This document shows, piece after piece, positions 56,691 to 64,000 of a stretch of 64,000 nucleotides of DNA. The notes beneath the pieces were generated by a model. That model was not told where the DNA came from. It searched no databases and saw only the letters and a program-made list of their open reading frames with translations. This stretch comes from Azospirillum sp. TSH64 (GTDB lineage Bacteria > Pseudomonadota > Alphaproteobacteria > Azospirillales > Azospirillaceae): contig NZ_LGQW01000015.1 in assembly GCF_003116035.1 (NCBI RefSeq), forward strand, positions 206,218 through 270,217. The letters run 5' to 3'. Numbering within the stretch: the stretch's first letter is position 1; the number at the start of each line of letters is the position of its first letter. The position numbers were made by a program, and so were the translations under genes.

Positions 56691-56780
56691 ACCAGACAAA
56701 CCGTTAGGTATGTAGCTCGGCGCAGGCTGTGGGGGTTTCTCAGGCCTGCCGACGTACAAACGTTACTATCTGTCTGGTCC
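56691..56780. repeat. Repeat copies B and C, an imperfect ~40-bp inverted repeat
   Basis: Copy B (56691-56729, starting ACCAGACAAACCGTTAGG) and copy C (56741-56780, whose complement starts GGACCAGACAGATAGTAACG) face each other across 11 bp, forming a large hairpin between the HNH start and the umuC stop. Copy B matches copy A before the HNH gene. Confidence 0.55.
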
Positions 56781-56794
56781 GGCGCACCAGATCG

Positions 56795-58060
56795 TCAGGC
56801 CTGAACCACCGGCACTTCGTCCAGCTTCGTAGTGTAGCTGGGCGAACGTTGGTCCTGACGCATGTGCCAAGAGCGGCCGATGGTGGCCGCCGGCACCAGG
56901 GTGTTCCGTCCCATCCTGGTGTTGACCGCATCGAGCGCGGCCATCAGCTTCGCGCCGCGTTGTCGATCGGCGACCTGCAGCAGGTCGGGCTGCACCTTTC
57001 CCTCCGGGATAAGGCCGGTCAGGATCACGCCGGCCTTGCTCATATCGTAGCCGTCACGCCAGATCCGGCGGGCGCCGGCAGTTGCCGCAGCGATCAGTTG
57101 GAAGGTGTCGCTGCTCGCCGGCTGCACCTCCACGGTTACCGCATTGCTGTAGCTCGGACCGGGGCGGAATGGCGAGGTGTGGCAGAACACTTGGATGGCT
57201 TCGGTCGCGAGCTTTTCCGCACGAAGTTTCTCGGCCGCCCTGGTGGCGTAGGTGGCCACCGCCTCGCGCATCTCATCCCACTCCGTCACCGGCTGGCCGA
57301 ACGAGCGCGTCACCGCGATGGTCTTGCGTGGGCCAGGCGCCAGATCAAGCGGCATGCAGGCGATGCCGCGCAGCTCATAGACGAGCCTTTCTCCGGTCAC
57401 CGTCAGCACCTGACGGGCGAGCCGAGGGTCGAGGTCGCGCAAGTCGGCCGCAGTATGCACGGACAGCCGCTCCAGCTTATCGGCCGATCGCCGGCCGATG
57501 CCCCACACTTCGGCGATTGGCACCCGCTCGAGGATCACTTCCCGAATGTCCGGGTTGGTCAGGTCGCAGACGCCGCTATCATCTCGGAAGGCTTTCTTGG
57601 CTGCGAAGTTCGCCAGTTTCGCCAGCGTCTTGGAAGGGGCGATCCCGACACAGGTCGGAATGCCGGTCCAGCGCCGCACCGTTCGGCGGATATCGGCGGC
57701 ATAGGCGGGTAGGGAGCCCGTCATTCCCGTAAGATCGAGGAACGACTCGTCGATCGAATAGACCTCCAGAGCCGGAGCAAAGCCCCGCAGGCAATCGGTC
57801 ACGCGGGCGCTGAAATCCCCATAGAGGGCATAGTTGCTGGACAGGACCCGGACATTGTGGCGGCGGACGAGGTCGCGCACCTCGAACAGGGGTTGGCCCA
57901 TGGTGACGCCAAGCGCCTTCAACTCGGCCGACCTGGCGACGAAGCAGCCGTCGTTGTTCGACAGCACGCCGACCGGCACCCCCTCCAGCCGTGGGTTGAA
58001 GACCCGTTCGCAGCTCACATAGAAATTGTTGCAGTCCACCAAGGCGAAGGTGCTGGCCAT
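56795..58060 (-). CDS. umuC: DNA polymerase V catalytic subunit UmuC (Y family)
   Basis: A 421-residue translesion polymerase. It starts [20 protein letters not shown] (catalytic Asp9), with [31 protein letters not shown] (catalytic Asp-Glu), and [20 protein letters not shown] (HhH). Full length with an intact C-terminal little-finger region. It follows umuD with a 2-bp gap and lies under the same LexA box. Mobile-element umuDC operons are common. Confidence 0.95.
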   Translation of the reverse strand: MASTFALVDCNNFYVSCERVFNPRLEGVPVGVLSNNDGCFVARSAELKALGVTMGQPLFEVRDLVRRHNVRVLSSNYALYGDFSARVTDCLRGFAPALEVYSIDESFLDLTGMTGSLPAYAADIRRTVRRWTGIPTCVGIAPSKTLAKLANFAAKKAFRDDSGVCDLTNPDIREVILERVPIAEVWGIGRRSADKLERLSVHTAADLRDLDPRLARQVLTVTGERLVYELRGIACMPLDLAPGPRKTIAVTRSFGQPVTEWDEMREAVATYATRAAEKLRAEKLATEAIQVFCHTSPFRPGPSYSNAVTVEVQPASSDTFQLIAAATAGARRIWRDGYDMSKAGVILTGLIPEGKVQPDLLQVADRQRGAKLMAALDAVNTRMGRNTLVPAATIGRSWHMRQDQRSPSYTTKLDEVPVVQA

Positions 58061-58062
58061 CG

Positions 58063-58491
58063 TCAGCCCCGGTGGATCCGGATGGTCGCGCTGACGACGC
58101 CCCAGACTTCGAAGTCGCGGCGATCGGTGACGTCGATGACCTGATACGCGCGATCATCCGACTCCGGTGCGAGGTAATAGCGCCCCCGGCGGACCAGCAG
58201 GCGCTTGCACACCAGCTCACCATCCAGCACGGCAACCACAACGTCATCATGCCGGGCCGTCAGGCTTCGGTCGACGATCGCCAAGTCGCCATCGTGGATG
58301 CCGGCGCGCGTCATGCTGTGGCCAGAGATGCGCAGGGTGAAGGTGGCGCTGGGATGCGGCACCAGCACCTCCGAAAGGTCGATGCGGCCTTCGACATAGT
58401 CGGCGGCCGGGCTGGGGAAGCCTGCCGAGATCACAGCATCGTATGAGGCAATTGGGCACGAACGCATGTAGACCAATTGCGGCTCGCACAT
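58063..58491 (-). CDS. umuD: SOS mutagenesis protein UmuD (LexA-type autoprotease)
   Basis: A 142-residue peptidase S24 protein. The predicted self-cleavage site is Ala23-Gly24 in [14 protein letters not shown]. The catalytic Ser59 is in [12 protein letters not shown] and Lys96 in ELVCKRLL. UmuD' with UmuC forms Pol V. The start at 58491 has a strong aaaaaggagg site. A LexA box lies ~50 bp upstream. Confidence 0.95.
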   Translation of the reverse strand: MCEPQLVYMRSCPIASYDAVISAGFPSPAADYVEGRIDLSEVLVPHPSATFTLRISGHSMTRAGIHDGDLAIVDRSLTARHDDVVVAVLDGELVCKRLLVRRGRYYLAPESDDRAYQVIDVTDRRDFEVWGVVSATIRIHRG

Positions 58492-58539
58492 GGCTTCCTC
58501 CTTTTTACTGACACTGGCCGTCAGGATGGCGCTGCATAA

Positions 58540-58554
58540 GAACTTTTCAAGAAC
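58540..58554 (-). promoter_or_regulatory. Alphaproteobacterial LexA (SOS) box upstream of umuD
   Basis: On the minus strand it reads GTTC-TTGAAAA-GTTC, an exact match to the GTTC-N7-GTTC operator of alphaproteobacterial LexA. It lies 48 bp upstream of the umuD start, so umuDC should be DNA-damage inducible. Confidence 0.85.
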
Positions 58555-58712
58555 ATTGATCGGTTGACAGCGGTTCCGCGAGACCGGGATGGGGAAAAGC
58601 AACAAAAAACCCTGTCCGAGCAATTTGTCGCAAGGAATTGGTAATCCTTTTGGGCAAACAATCCTAACGACCCTGGCGGATGTGTGCCGTCAGGCGGTCG
58701 CCGGAGGTTTGA

Positions 58713-59009
58713 ATGCCCGTCCCTGCTACGCCGTTGCTGCCGGCCCTGCTAGATTTCCTGGCGCTATCCGGGGCGGCCGACTCGCCAGCGGCGGATGATG
58801 CATGTAGCCGGTCGGAGCGGCTTCTCGTTGCCGGCGAGATCGCCGATGCCGATGACCTCTTCGCAAAAGCACGCTATCTGCAGGCCTGTGGCCGGATCGA
58901 TCCCAGCCTGATCCCCCAGGAAGCATTGGACACGCTGGTGGTGGGCATTGTCCGTCTGTTCGGGCAAAGCCTTTCCAGCTCGGACTTGCCCATCCGGGCG
59001 GCGGCCTGA
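58713..59009 (+). CDS. Hypothetical protein, 98 aa
   Basis: Not recognised. A helical protein (LLPALLDFLALSGAADSPAA, LVAGEIADADDLFAKARYLQ, QEALDTLVVGIVRLFGQSLS) with a ggagg site before ATG 58713. It is divergent from umuDC and ends 2 bp before the next gene, so they form one unit. Confidence 0.55.
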   Translation: MPVPATPLLPALLDFLALSGAADSPAADDACSRSERLLVAGEIADADDLFAKARYLQACGRIDPSLIPQEALDTLVVGIVRLFGQSLSSSDLPIRAAA

Positions 59010-59011
59010 CC

Positions 59012-59815
59012 ATGGCCGTCGCCTATGTCCATTCGGTGCAGGATCGGCGCCGTCCTCTTGACCTGGAGGAATTGGTGGTGTGGGCCTGCCGGGACCAGCA
59101 GGCGCTACGCGATGGCAGCACCCTACATGTAATCGAGGCCGCCGCCCAGTTCGGCATCCGCAACCAGCGCCGCCATCTGAGCGGCTCCGATTACCCGGGT
59201 ACCTGGGGTGTCGACAGCTGTGCCCGGCTGGCCGCCATCGGCGCCGTCGGCACCCGGTTGGATGGCGGCGGTCCGACGCGCGGCATCGCCCCACGGATCC
59301 CACCCGATGCCGAAACCGTGGCCACCGCCATCGAGGCATTGCCCATGGGCAAGCGGCGCCTCGTCCGATCCCATGGAAAGGCCGGAACGCGGCCGGACTG
59401 GCTGTCTCTGCGGCAGCCGCTGGTGGCGTGCCGGCAGCCGTCCGACCGGCCAGGCCGATACCGCCACGTGATCGAAGAGGAGTGGCAGCCGACCCCGCTT
59501 CGCTCAGAGCTGGCCGCGCGCTATGTGGCACGGGGACAATCCTTGTTCGACGCCCACGGTCGCCGCCGGATCTCGGCAGAGGAACAGGACTTCCAGTTCC
59601 GCCCCGACGATCAGGGCGGAAGGGAGCTGCTGGTGCGTTGGTGCGCGTTGGAGCCTGAGCACAGCGACGCGGAGATCATCGAGGCCAACTGCGATTATGC
59701 GGAATGGCATGATGGCATGACGGCGCTGTTGCGGTCACTTCAAGGCCGGTATCTGCGGGACCACACCGTCACCGGCTTTGCCGCCCCGGCTCGGCCTTGG
59801 GATGATTTTCCTTGA
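59012..59815 (+). CDS. Hypothetical protein, 267 aa
   Basis: Not recognised. A soluble Arg-rich protein that starts AVAYVHSVQDRRRPLDLEEL and contains VVWACRDQQALRDG and ALEPEHSDAEIIEANCDYAE. Length and even codon use support a real gene. It is co-transcribed with the 98-aa gene and followed by a terminator at 59864. Such proteins occur in alphaproteobacterial phages and islands. Confidence 0.55.
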   Translation: MAVAYVHSVQDRRRPLDLEELVVWACRDQQALRDGSTLHVIEAAAQFGIRNQRRHLSGSDYPGTWGVDSCARLAAIGAVGTRLDGGGPTRGIAPRIPPDAETVATAIEALPMGKRRLVRSHGKAGTRPDWLSLRQPLVACRQPSDRPGRYRHVIEEEWQPTPLRSELAARYVARGQSLFDAHGRRRISAEEQDFQFRPDDQGGRELLVRWCALEPEHSDAEIIEANCDYAEWHDGMTALLRSLQGRYLRDHTVTGFAAPARPWDDFP

Positions 59816-59863
59816 AATAGGATCAATATCTTGACAGAGTGACCTGGACGAATTGCGTGTAAA

Positions 59864-59907
59864 CGAAGGCCTGCCCGGCAGATGCCGCGGCGGGCCTTCG
59901 CATTTTT
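59864..59907 (+). terminator. Rho-independent terminator before dam
   Basis: The stem CGAAGGCC / GGCCTTCG, with an inner GCC/GGC extension, is followed by CATTTTT. A TTGACA hexamer at 59831-59836 lies just upstream, so a very short transcript starting there is also conceivable. Confidence 0.7.
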
Positions 59908-59930
59908 GGCCCGGGTGATCCCAGGGAGCG

Positions 59931-60764
59931 ATGATGGATACGAGTTTCCGCCCGGTCCGCCCAGTAAGCCCGGTTGCCGGCTACATCGGGGGCAAGCGCA
60001 ACCTCGCCAAGCGCCTGGTGCCGCTGCTGCAGAAAATCCCTCACCGCACCTATGCGGAGCCGTTCGTGGGGATGGGCGGCGTGTTTTTCAGGCGCTATCA
60101 CGCGGCGCCGGCAGAGGTGATCAACGATTATTCCAGGGACGTCGCCACCCTGTTCCGGATCCTGCAGCGGCACTACGTGTTCCTGCTCGACCACATGCGG
60201 TTCGGCATCACCAGTCGCGTCGAGTTCGAGCGCCTTGTGGACGTGGACCCCGACACGCTGACAGACATCGAGCGTGCCGCGCGCTTCCTATACCTGCAGA
60301 AGCTCACTTTTGGCGGCAAAGTGTCCGGCCGAACCTTCGGCGTCACCCCATCTTCGCCGGGACGCTTTGACTTGCAGCGCCTCGGCCCCGTCCTCAACGA
60401 GGTGCATGAGCGCCTCTCAGGTGTGGTGATCGAGTGCCTGTCGTACGCGGCTTTCATTCCCCGCTATGACCGACCGGAAACGCTGTTCTTCCTCGATCCG
60501 CCCTACTGGAATAGCGAGGGCGACTATGGGAAGAACCTGTTCGGTCGGCCCGACTTCGAGATCCTGGCGACAATCCTGGGCGAGCTGAAAGGGCGCTTCG
60601 TCATGACGATCAACGACACGCCCCAGGTCCGCGCCATGTTTGGCCGCTTCGCGTTCGCACCGGTGGAGACGACCTACAGCGTCGGCTCGAGCAACGGCGT
60701 CAAGGCCGGAGAACTGGTGATCACGAACGTGCCGGAGTGCCTGACCGCTCTGGCGCCGGCCTGA
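59931..60764 (+). CDS. dam: DNA adenine methylase (Dam family)
   Basis: A 277-residue N6-adenine methyltransferase of the alpha class. Motif I is AEPFVGMGGVFF, preceded by GYIGGKRNLAK, and motif IV is FFLDPPYWNSEGDYG. SVGSSNGVKAGELVITN near the end is typical of the family. It is an orphan enzyme with no restriction partner adjacent. ATG 59931 or 59934, with cagggag upstream. The 3' end overlaps the convergent HTH gene by 44 bp. Confidence 0.92.
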   Translation: MMDTSFRPVRPVSPVAGYIGGKRNLAKRLVPLLQKIPHRTYAEPFVGMGGVFFRRYHAAPAEVINDYSRDVATLFRILQRHYVFLLDHMRFGITSRVEFERLVDVDPDTLTDIERAARFLYLQKLTFGGKVSGRTFGVTPSSPGRFDLQRLGPVLNEVHERLSGVVIECLSYAAFIPRYDRPETLFFLDPPYWNSEGDYGKNLFGRPDFEILATILGELKGRFVMTINDTPQVRAMFGRFAFAPVETTYSVGSSNGVKAGELVITNVPECLTALAPA

Positions 60765-61164
60765 CCGGCAGCCCGAGACGCGCGTCATAGCCATCCAGCG
60801 CCAGCAGGATAGACCTGGGGATCGGGTAGGCCCGCTTTTCGTAGTTGCGCAGCATGCGGTCGGTGATGCCGAGGATGGCGCAGGCCTGAGTCTGTGTGAG
60901 GTGGTGCCCGCTGCGCCAGCCGACCAGCCGATCGGCGGCCTGGGCCAGCCCCAGGTCCCACAGCTCGGCCGCGGTGAGCAGCCCGCCGGCGGGCCAGCGG
61001 ACGCCGTCCGGGCCGGCCTCGGCCTGGGCGAACGCGGAATCGTCTGGCGGCGCCTCGGCGCGGCCGGACAGATCGAGGTCATGCTCGATGCCGTCGGACC
61101 AACCGACGAGCAGCCGACGGCCGCCGGCGGCGAGCAGGGTGGTGATGGTGCGCGTGTCTGCCAT
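60721..61164 (-). CDS. HTH-domain protein, 147 aa
   Basis: The N-terminal half (LLVGWSDGIEHDLDLSGRAE) is unrecognised. The C-terminal half has a helix-turn-helix (HLTQTQACAILGITDRMLRN, YEKRAYPIPRSILLALDGYD), as in phage/element antitoxin-like regulators. The start at 61164 follows gggga. It overlaps the dam 3' end antisense. Confidence 0.6.
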   Translation of the reverse strand: MADTRTITTLLAAGGRRLLVGWSDGIEHDLDLSGRAEAPPDDSAFAQAEAGPDGVRWPAGGLLTAAELWDLGLAQAADRLVGWRSGHHLTQTQACAILGITDRMLRNYEKRAYPIPRSILLALDGYDARLGLPVRPAPERSGTPARS

Positions 61165-61261
61165 AGCGGTCCCCGAGTTGACGGGGGATGGTAGGGGGCA
61201 CCCAGGGCGGTGGCAATCCCAGCGTGGTCGGGGCCGGCGCTGTTGCGCCGGCCCAGGCCGC

Positions 61262-61483
61262 TTAGGGCTGCTGCTGGCGCAGCAGGAGCATGAAGGCAGG
61301 GTACAGGGCGGCAACCCGGGTGACCGCGGTCTCCGCCGCGGCGCCGGCGCCGACCGCGCCGTTGAGGTTGCCCTTCTCCAGCTCGGTCCGGGCCTCGGCC
61401 AGCAGGTTGCTGATTTCGGCCAGATCGTCCATCAGGCTCTCGCCGACTGCGGCGGCGGCGGCGGCGGTGGTGGGCTTGCTCAT
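61262..61483 (-). CDS. Small helical protein, 73 aa
   Basis: An Ala-rich N-terminus (TTAAAAAAVGESLMDDLAEI) leads into an amphipathic helix (SNLLAEARTELEKGNLNGAV) and ends LLLRQQQP. Not recognised. The start at 61483 has aagga upstream. It is divergent from the recombinase gene, and both flank the triple palindrome. Confidence 0.55.
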   Translation of the reverse strand: MSKPTTAAAAAAVGESLMDDLAEISNLLAEARTELEKGNLNGAVGAGAAAETAVTRVAALYPAFMLLLRQQQP

Positions 61484-61506
61484 CGTTGATCCTTTTCGGG
61501 TCTGAA

Positions 61507-61579
61507 CCGGAAACCATTTCCGGTTACAAGGAGACGCTACCGGAAATGGTTTCCGGTTACAAGCGGAAACCATTTCCGG
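61507..61579. repeat. Three copies of a 17-bp palindromic repeat
   Basis: CCGGAAACCATTTCCGG (61507-61523), its exact reverse complement CCGGAAATGGTTTCCGG (61540-61556), and GCGGAAACCATTTCCGG (61563-61579). The first two are each followed by TTACAAG. Centres are 33 and 23 bp apart. They fill the divergent promoter region of the recombinase gene and could be regulator operators or recombinase sites. Confidence 0.8.
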
Positions 61580-61594
61580 TTTTGCGAGGCGCCG

Positions 61595-62581
61595 ATGGGT
61601 GACCTGACCCGAATGCCCAACGGCGTCGCCCCGGTGGGATTGGCTGCGGCGCTGCCGCTCGACCGCATCCAGGAGGGGCTGATCGACGCCTTCCTGGCCA
61701 GCCGCAAAGCGAACACGGTGGCGGCCTATCGCCGCGACCTGGAAGATTTCCGCGCATGGGTCGCGGCCCAACCCGCGACGGCGGCCTATGCGGACACCAT
61801 CGACCGGGTGGCGCGCGAGCTGCTCGCCCTGGCCCCCGGTCAGGCCAACGCCCTGGTGCTGGGCTACCGCGCCAGCCTGGATGCCCGCGGCCTGGCCCCG
61901 GCTACGATCAACCGGCGTCTTGCCGCCCTGCGCTCGCTGGTGCAGCTCGGCAAGACGCTCGGCCTGGTCGGGTGGGATCTGGAGGTCGAGAACGTCGACG
62001 CCGCCGCCTACCGCGACACCCGCGGCCCTGGCCGCGACGGGGTCAAGGCGATGATCGCTCAAGCCCAGGAGCGCAGCGACGCCAAGGGGGTGCGCGATAC
62101 CGCCATCGTCCGGCTGCTCCACGACACGGCGCTTCGCCGCGGCGAGGTGGTCTCGCTGGATCTGGAGCACTACGACCCGGCGGCCGCCACCCTGTCCATC
62201 CTTGGCAAAGGGCGGCTTCAGCGGGAGCCGATCACGCTGCCCGACGCCACCCAGGCGGCGTTGGACGAGTGGATCGGGGCGCGCGGCCGACATCCCGGCC
62301 CACTCTTCTATCGTCTCGACAACGCCGGCGCCGGCGACGGCCGGCTGACCGGGGCGGCGGTCTATCAGATCGTCCAGCGGCTCGGGGATGACATCGGCAT
62401 CCGGACGCGCCCGCACGGCCTGCGCCATGCCGCCATCACCAGCGCGCTGGATGCCACCAATGGCAACCTGCGGGCCGCACAGTCCTTCGCACGGCACCGC
62501 GATCCCAAGGTCACGATGCGTTACGACGACAACCGGGCCGACCTGGCCGGACAGACCGCACGCCTTGTCGCCGAAGAGTGA
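61595..62581 (+). CDS. Tyrosine recombinase, XerC/D-like
   Basis: A 328-residue recombinase. The SAM-like N-terminal core-binding domain is IDAFLASRKANTVAAYRRDL. The catalytic residues are Arg in TALRRGEVVSLDL, Lys in LGKGRLQREPI, the HxxR box RPHGLRHAAITSAL, His in FARHRDPKVTMRYDDN, and Tyr in the same segment. All are intact, unlike the integrase at 41248. It may resolve multimers or invert/excise DNA at the adjacent palindromes (inference). Confidence 0.9.
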   Translation: MGDLTRMPNGVAPVGLAAALPLDRIQEGLIDAFLASRKANTVAAYRRDLEDFRAWVAAQPATAAYADTIDRVARELLALAPGQANALVLGYRASLDARGLAPATINRRLAALRSLVQLGKTLGLVGWDLEVENVDAAAYRDTRGPGRDGVKAMIAQAQERSDAKGVRDTAIVRLLHDTALRRGEVVSLDLEHYDPAAATLSILGKGRLQREPITLPDATQAALDEWIGARGRHPGPLFYRLDNAGAGDGRLTGAAVYQIVQRLGDDIGIRTRPHGLRHAAITSALDATNGNLRAAQSFARHRDPKVTMRYDDNRADLAGQTARLVAEE

Positions 62582-62719
62582 CGGTGCCGTGCGGTCCCTC
62601 GGAATGGAAAGCTGAGTTTGCGAAAAGAGGGATTATCGCAAGCTCGGCCGTTACACGGTCGCCCCGTTGACGTTACACGCACCGCCGGTGCATCACGAAA
62701 AACATCAAGGAATACAACG

Positions 62720-63379
62720 ATGTCGCACTCTGATGCGCAGCCGGAAGCCATTGCGGTCGGTGTAACGCCGGAGGCCGTGCGCCCGGATTATTACGAGGAT
62801 CGTCAAGGGCGGATGATCCCTGCGCGGAAGGTGCGCGCGAGTGACCTCCTGGAGGACCAATTCGTGCGCGGCCTGATGGAAAAGGCCGATGCGCTGTCGG
62901 CGCAAATGCGTGCCTTCAAGGCGGCCGTGTTTGGCGACGTGGACACCTTCGTTGCGCTGCTCCATGAAAAATACGAAGTGAAAGTCGGCGGAAAACGCGG
63001 AAACATGACTTTCACCAGCTACGACGGCCGCCTGCAAATAAAGGTGCAGGTGACCGACCACATGCGGTTCGGTCCTGAACTGCAAGTCGCGAAATCTCTG
63101 ATCGATGAATGCATCAGGGAATGGGCGACCGAGACCAACGACAACATCCGCGTGCTGGTCGAACACGCGTTCCGCACGGACAAAGAGGGAAAGGTCTCGC
63201 GCGAAAGCGTTTTCGCGCTGCGCCGCGTCGAGATCGCCGATCCGAGATGGGAACGCGCGATGAAGGCCATCGCGGATTCCGTGATGATCGAAAGCACATC
63301 GCGCTATGTGCGCTTCTACCGCCGCGATTCCCAAGAAGCGGCGTGGCAACCCGTGAGCCATGACCTCGCAAATCTGTGA
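62720..63379 (+). CDS. DUF3164 family phage protein
   Basis: A 219-residue protein typical of Mu-like and other phages: YYEDRQGRMIPARKVRASDL, GKRGNMTFTSYDGRLQIKVQ, ELQVAKSLIDECIREWA, and VSRESVFALRRVEIADPRWE. The exact function is unknown; homologues lie in early/regulatory phage operons. ATG 62720 has caagga upstream. The methyltransferase gene starts 10 bp after its stop. Confidence 0.88.
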   Translation: MSHSDAQPEAIAVGVTPEAVRPDYYEDRQGRMIPARKVRASDLLEDQFVRGLMEKADALSAQMRAFKAAVFGDVDTFVALLHEKYEVKVGGKRGNMTFTSYDGRLQIKVQVTDHMRFGPELQVAKSLIDECIREWATETNDNIRVLVEHAFRTDKEGKVSRESVFALRRVEIADPRWERAMKAIADSVMIESTSRYVRFYRRDSQEAAWQPVSHDLANL

Positions 63380-63389
63380 GCGCACCAGC

Positions 63390-64000
63390 ATGAAACAGAA
63401 CACGACTGCGGCCACCTCGGTGACGATCGGCGCGGCAACGCTGCTGTTGGGCGACTGCATCGAGCGGATGCAGGATCTGCCCGACGGTTCGGTCAGTTTG
63501 GTGCTGACCGACGTGCCCTATTCCAGCGGCGCCACGCGTGAGGCTGGGAAAACGGCCTATGCCAAGACCATGACCCGGTCGACCAAGGGCGATCCGGGTC
63601 GGTGGTTCGGCTCCGACAGCCTGAGCACGCGTGGGTTTCTGCATCTGCTGCGCAGCTGCGCCATGGAATGGCAGCGGGTGCTGAAGCCGGGCGGGCATGT
63701 GCTGGCCTTCATCGACTGGCGCATGGGCGATCATCTGGCCGATGCCATCGATGGGGGCGAGGCCGCGCTGTTCCTGTCCGGCCATGCGGCTGACGCCATG
63801 GAAAGCGCCGACCTGAAGCGGGTGGGGCTGCTGGTGTGGGACAAGACCTATTTCGGCATGGGCACCCACTTCAGGCTTCAGCACGAGCTGATCCACCACT
63901 TCACCAAGGGCAAGGGCAGCGAGCCGTTGCGCCGGAACGTCGCCAACGTGCTGCGCCATGCGCCGGTGCGGTTCGGCGCCCATCCGACGGAGAAGCCGGT
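63390..64000 (+). CDS. Site-specific DNA methyltransferase, 3' truncated by window edge
   Basis: 203 complete codons from ATG 63390. The catalytic motif IV reads VLTDVPYSSG (residues ~38-47), with DVPY instead of DPPY. EWQRVLKPGGHVLAFIDW follows, and the visible end is FGAHPTEKP. This order (motif IV first, HPTEKP later) is that of beta-class N4/N6 methyltransferases; motif I should lie beyond the window. It is co-directional with the DUF3164 gene and probably protects or marks element DNA. Confidence 0.88.
   Translation, partial: MKQNTTAATSVTIGAATLLLGDCIERMQDLPDGSVSLVLTDVPYSSGATREAGKTAYAKTMTRSTKGDPGRWFGSDSLSTRGFLHLLRSCAMEWQRVLKPGGHVLAFIDWRMGDHLADAIDGGEAALFLSGHAADAMESADLKRVGLLVWDKTYFGMGTHFRLQHELIHHFTKGKGSEPLRRNVANVLRHAPVRFGAHPTEKP

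Noticed and set aside
41300..64000. Right attachment site of the tRNA-Pro element
   Set aside because: No second copy of the tRNA 3' segment was found; the end must lie outside the window.

Overview
The window looks like chromosomal DNA of a GC-rich alphaproteobacterium, most likely of the Azospirillum group (Rhodospirillales). This is an inference from protein style and gene order: tol-pal-cpoB-tilS-ftsH; ribD-ribE-ribBA-ribH-nusB-thiL; bamE / cytochrome bc1 chaperone / yceD-rpmF-plsX-fabH-ihfA-merR; a MucR regulator; a K+-independent membrane pyrophosphatase; and an alphaproteobacterial LexA box (GTTC-N7-GTTC). No rRNA, CRISPR array or complete insertion sequence was seen.

Bases 1-41300 are core chromosome. 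From left to right they hold the Tol-Pal envelope system with tilS and ftsH; fabI, a YihY membrane protein, a CbpA-type DnaJ homologue, pdxH and a cation efflux protein; two chemoreceptors flanking a solitary hypD and a universal stress protein; a run of small conserved or unknown proteins (GNAT, FliL-like, YciF-like); mucR; rpiB, glyA and nrdR; hppA; the riboflavin/nusB/thiL cluster transcribed leftward, with a REP-like inverted repeat embedded in the thiL start; and the bamE to merR block ending in tRNA-Pro(GGG).

Bases 41248-64000 are an integrated mobile element that begins in the tRNA-Pro gene and continues past the right edge. Its integrase gene ends antisense inside the tRNA. A tightly packed leftward operon (RHH protein, two small proteins, excisionase-like protein, integrase) faces a control region with divergent HTH genes and shared TCACGGTATA operator-like sites. 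Next come a replication-initiator-like gene with internal palindromic repeats, a phage antirepressor-like protein, a ParA-like ATPase with an odd P-loop and a DUF3102 protein. Further right are SOS-controlled umuDC, a Dam-type methylase, HTH proteins, a second tyrosine recombinase preceded by three copies of a 17-bp palindrome, a DUF3164 protein and a truncated beta-type DNA methyltransferase.

Several likely defence or cargo modules sit inside the element. The most striking is an AT-rich three-gene operon at 47465-50634: a HEPN-like protein, a KGGVGR-motif ParA-like ATPase, and a second P-loop NTPase overlapping it by 4 bp. Its base composition is sharply different from its neighbours, and it is the best candidate here for an undescribed system. 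A DUF5131 (three-Cys-motif) protein convergent with its TcmP partner, and an HNH nuclease with an EVE-like N-terminus flanked by related repeats, are further candidates.
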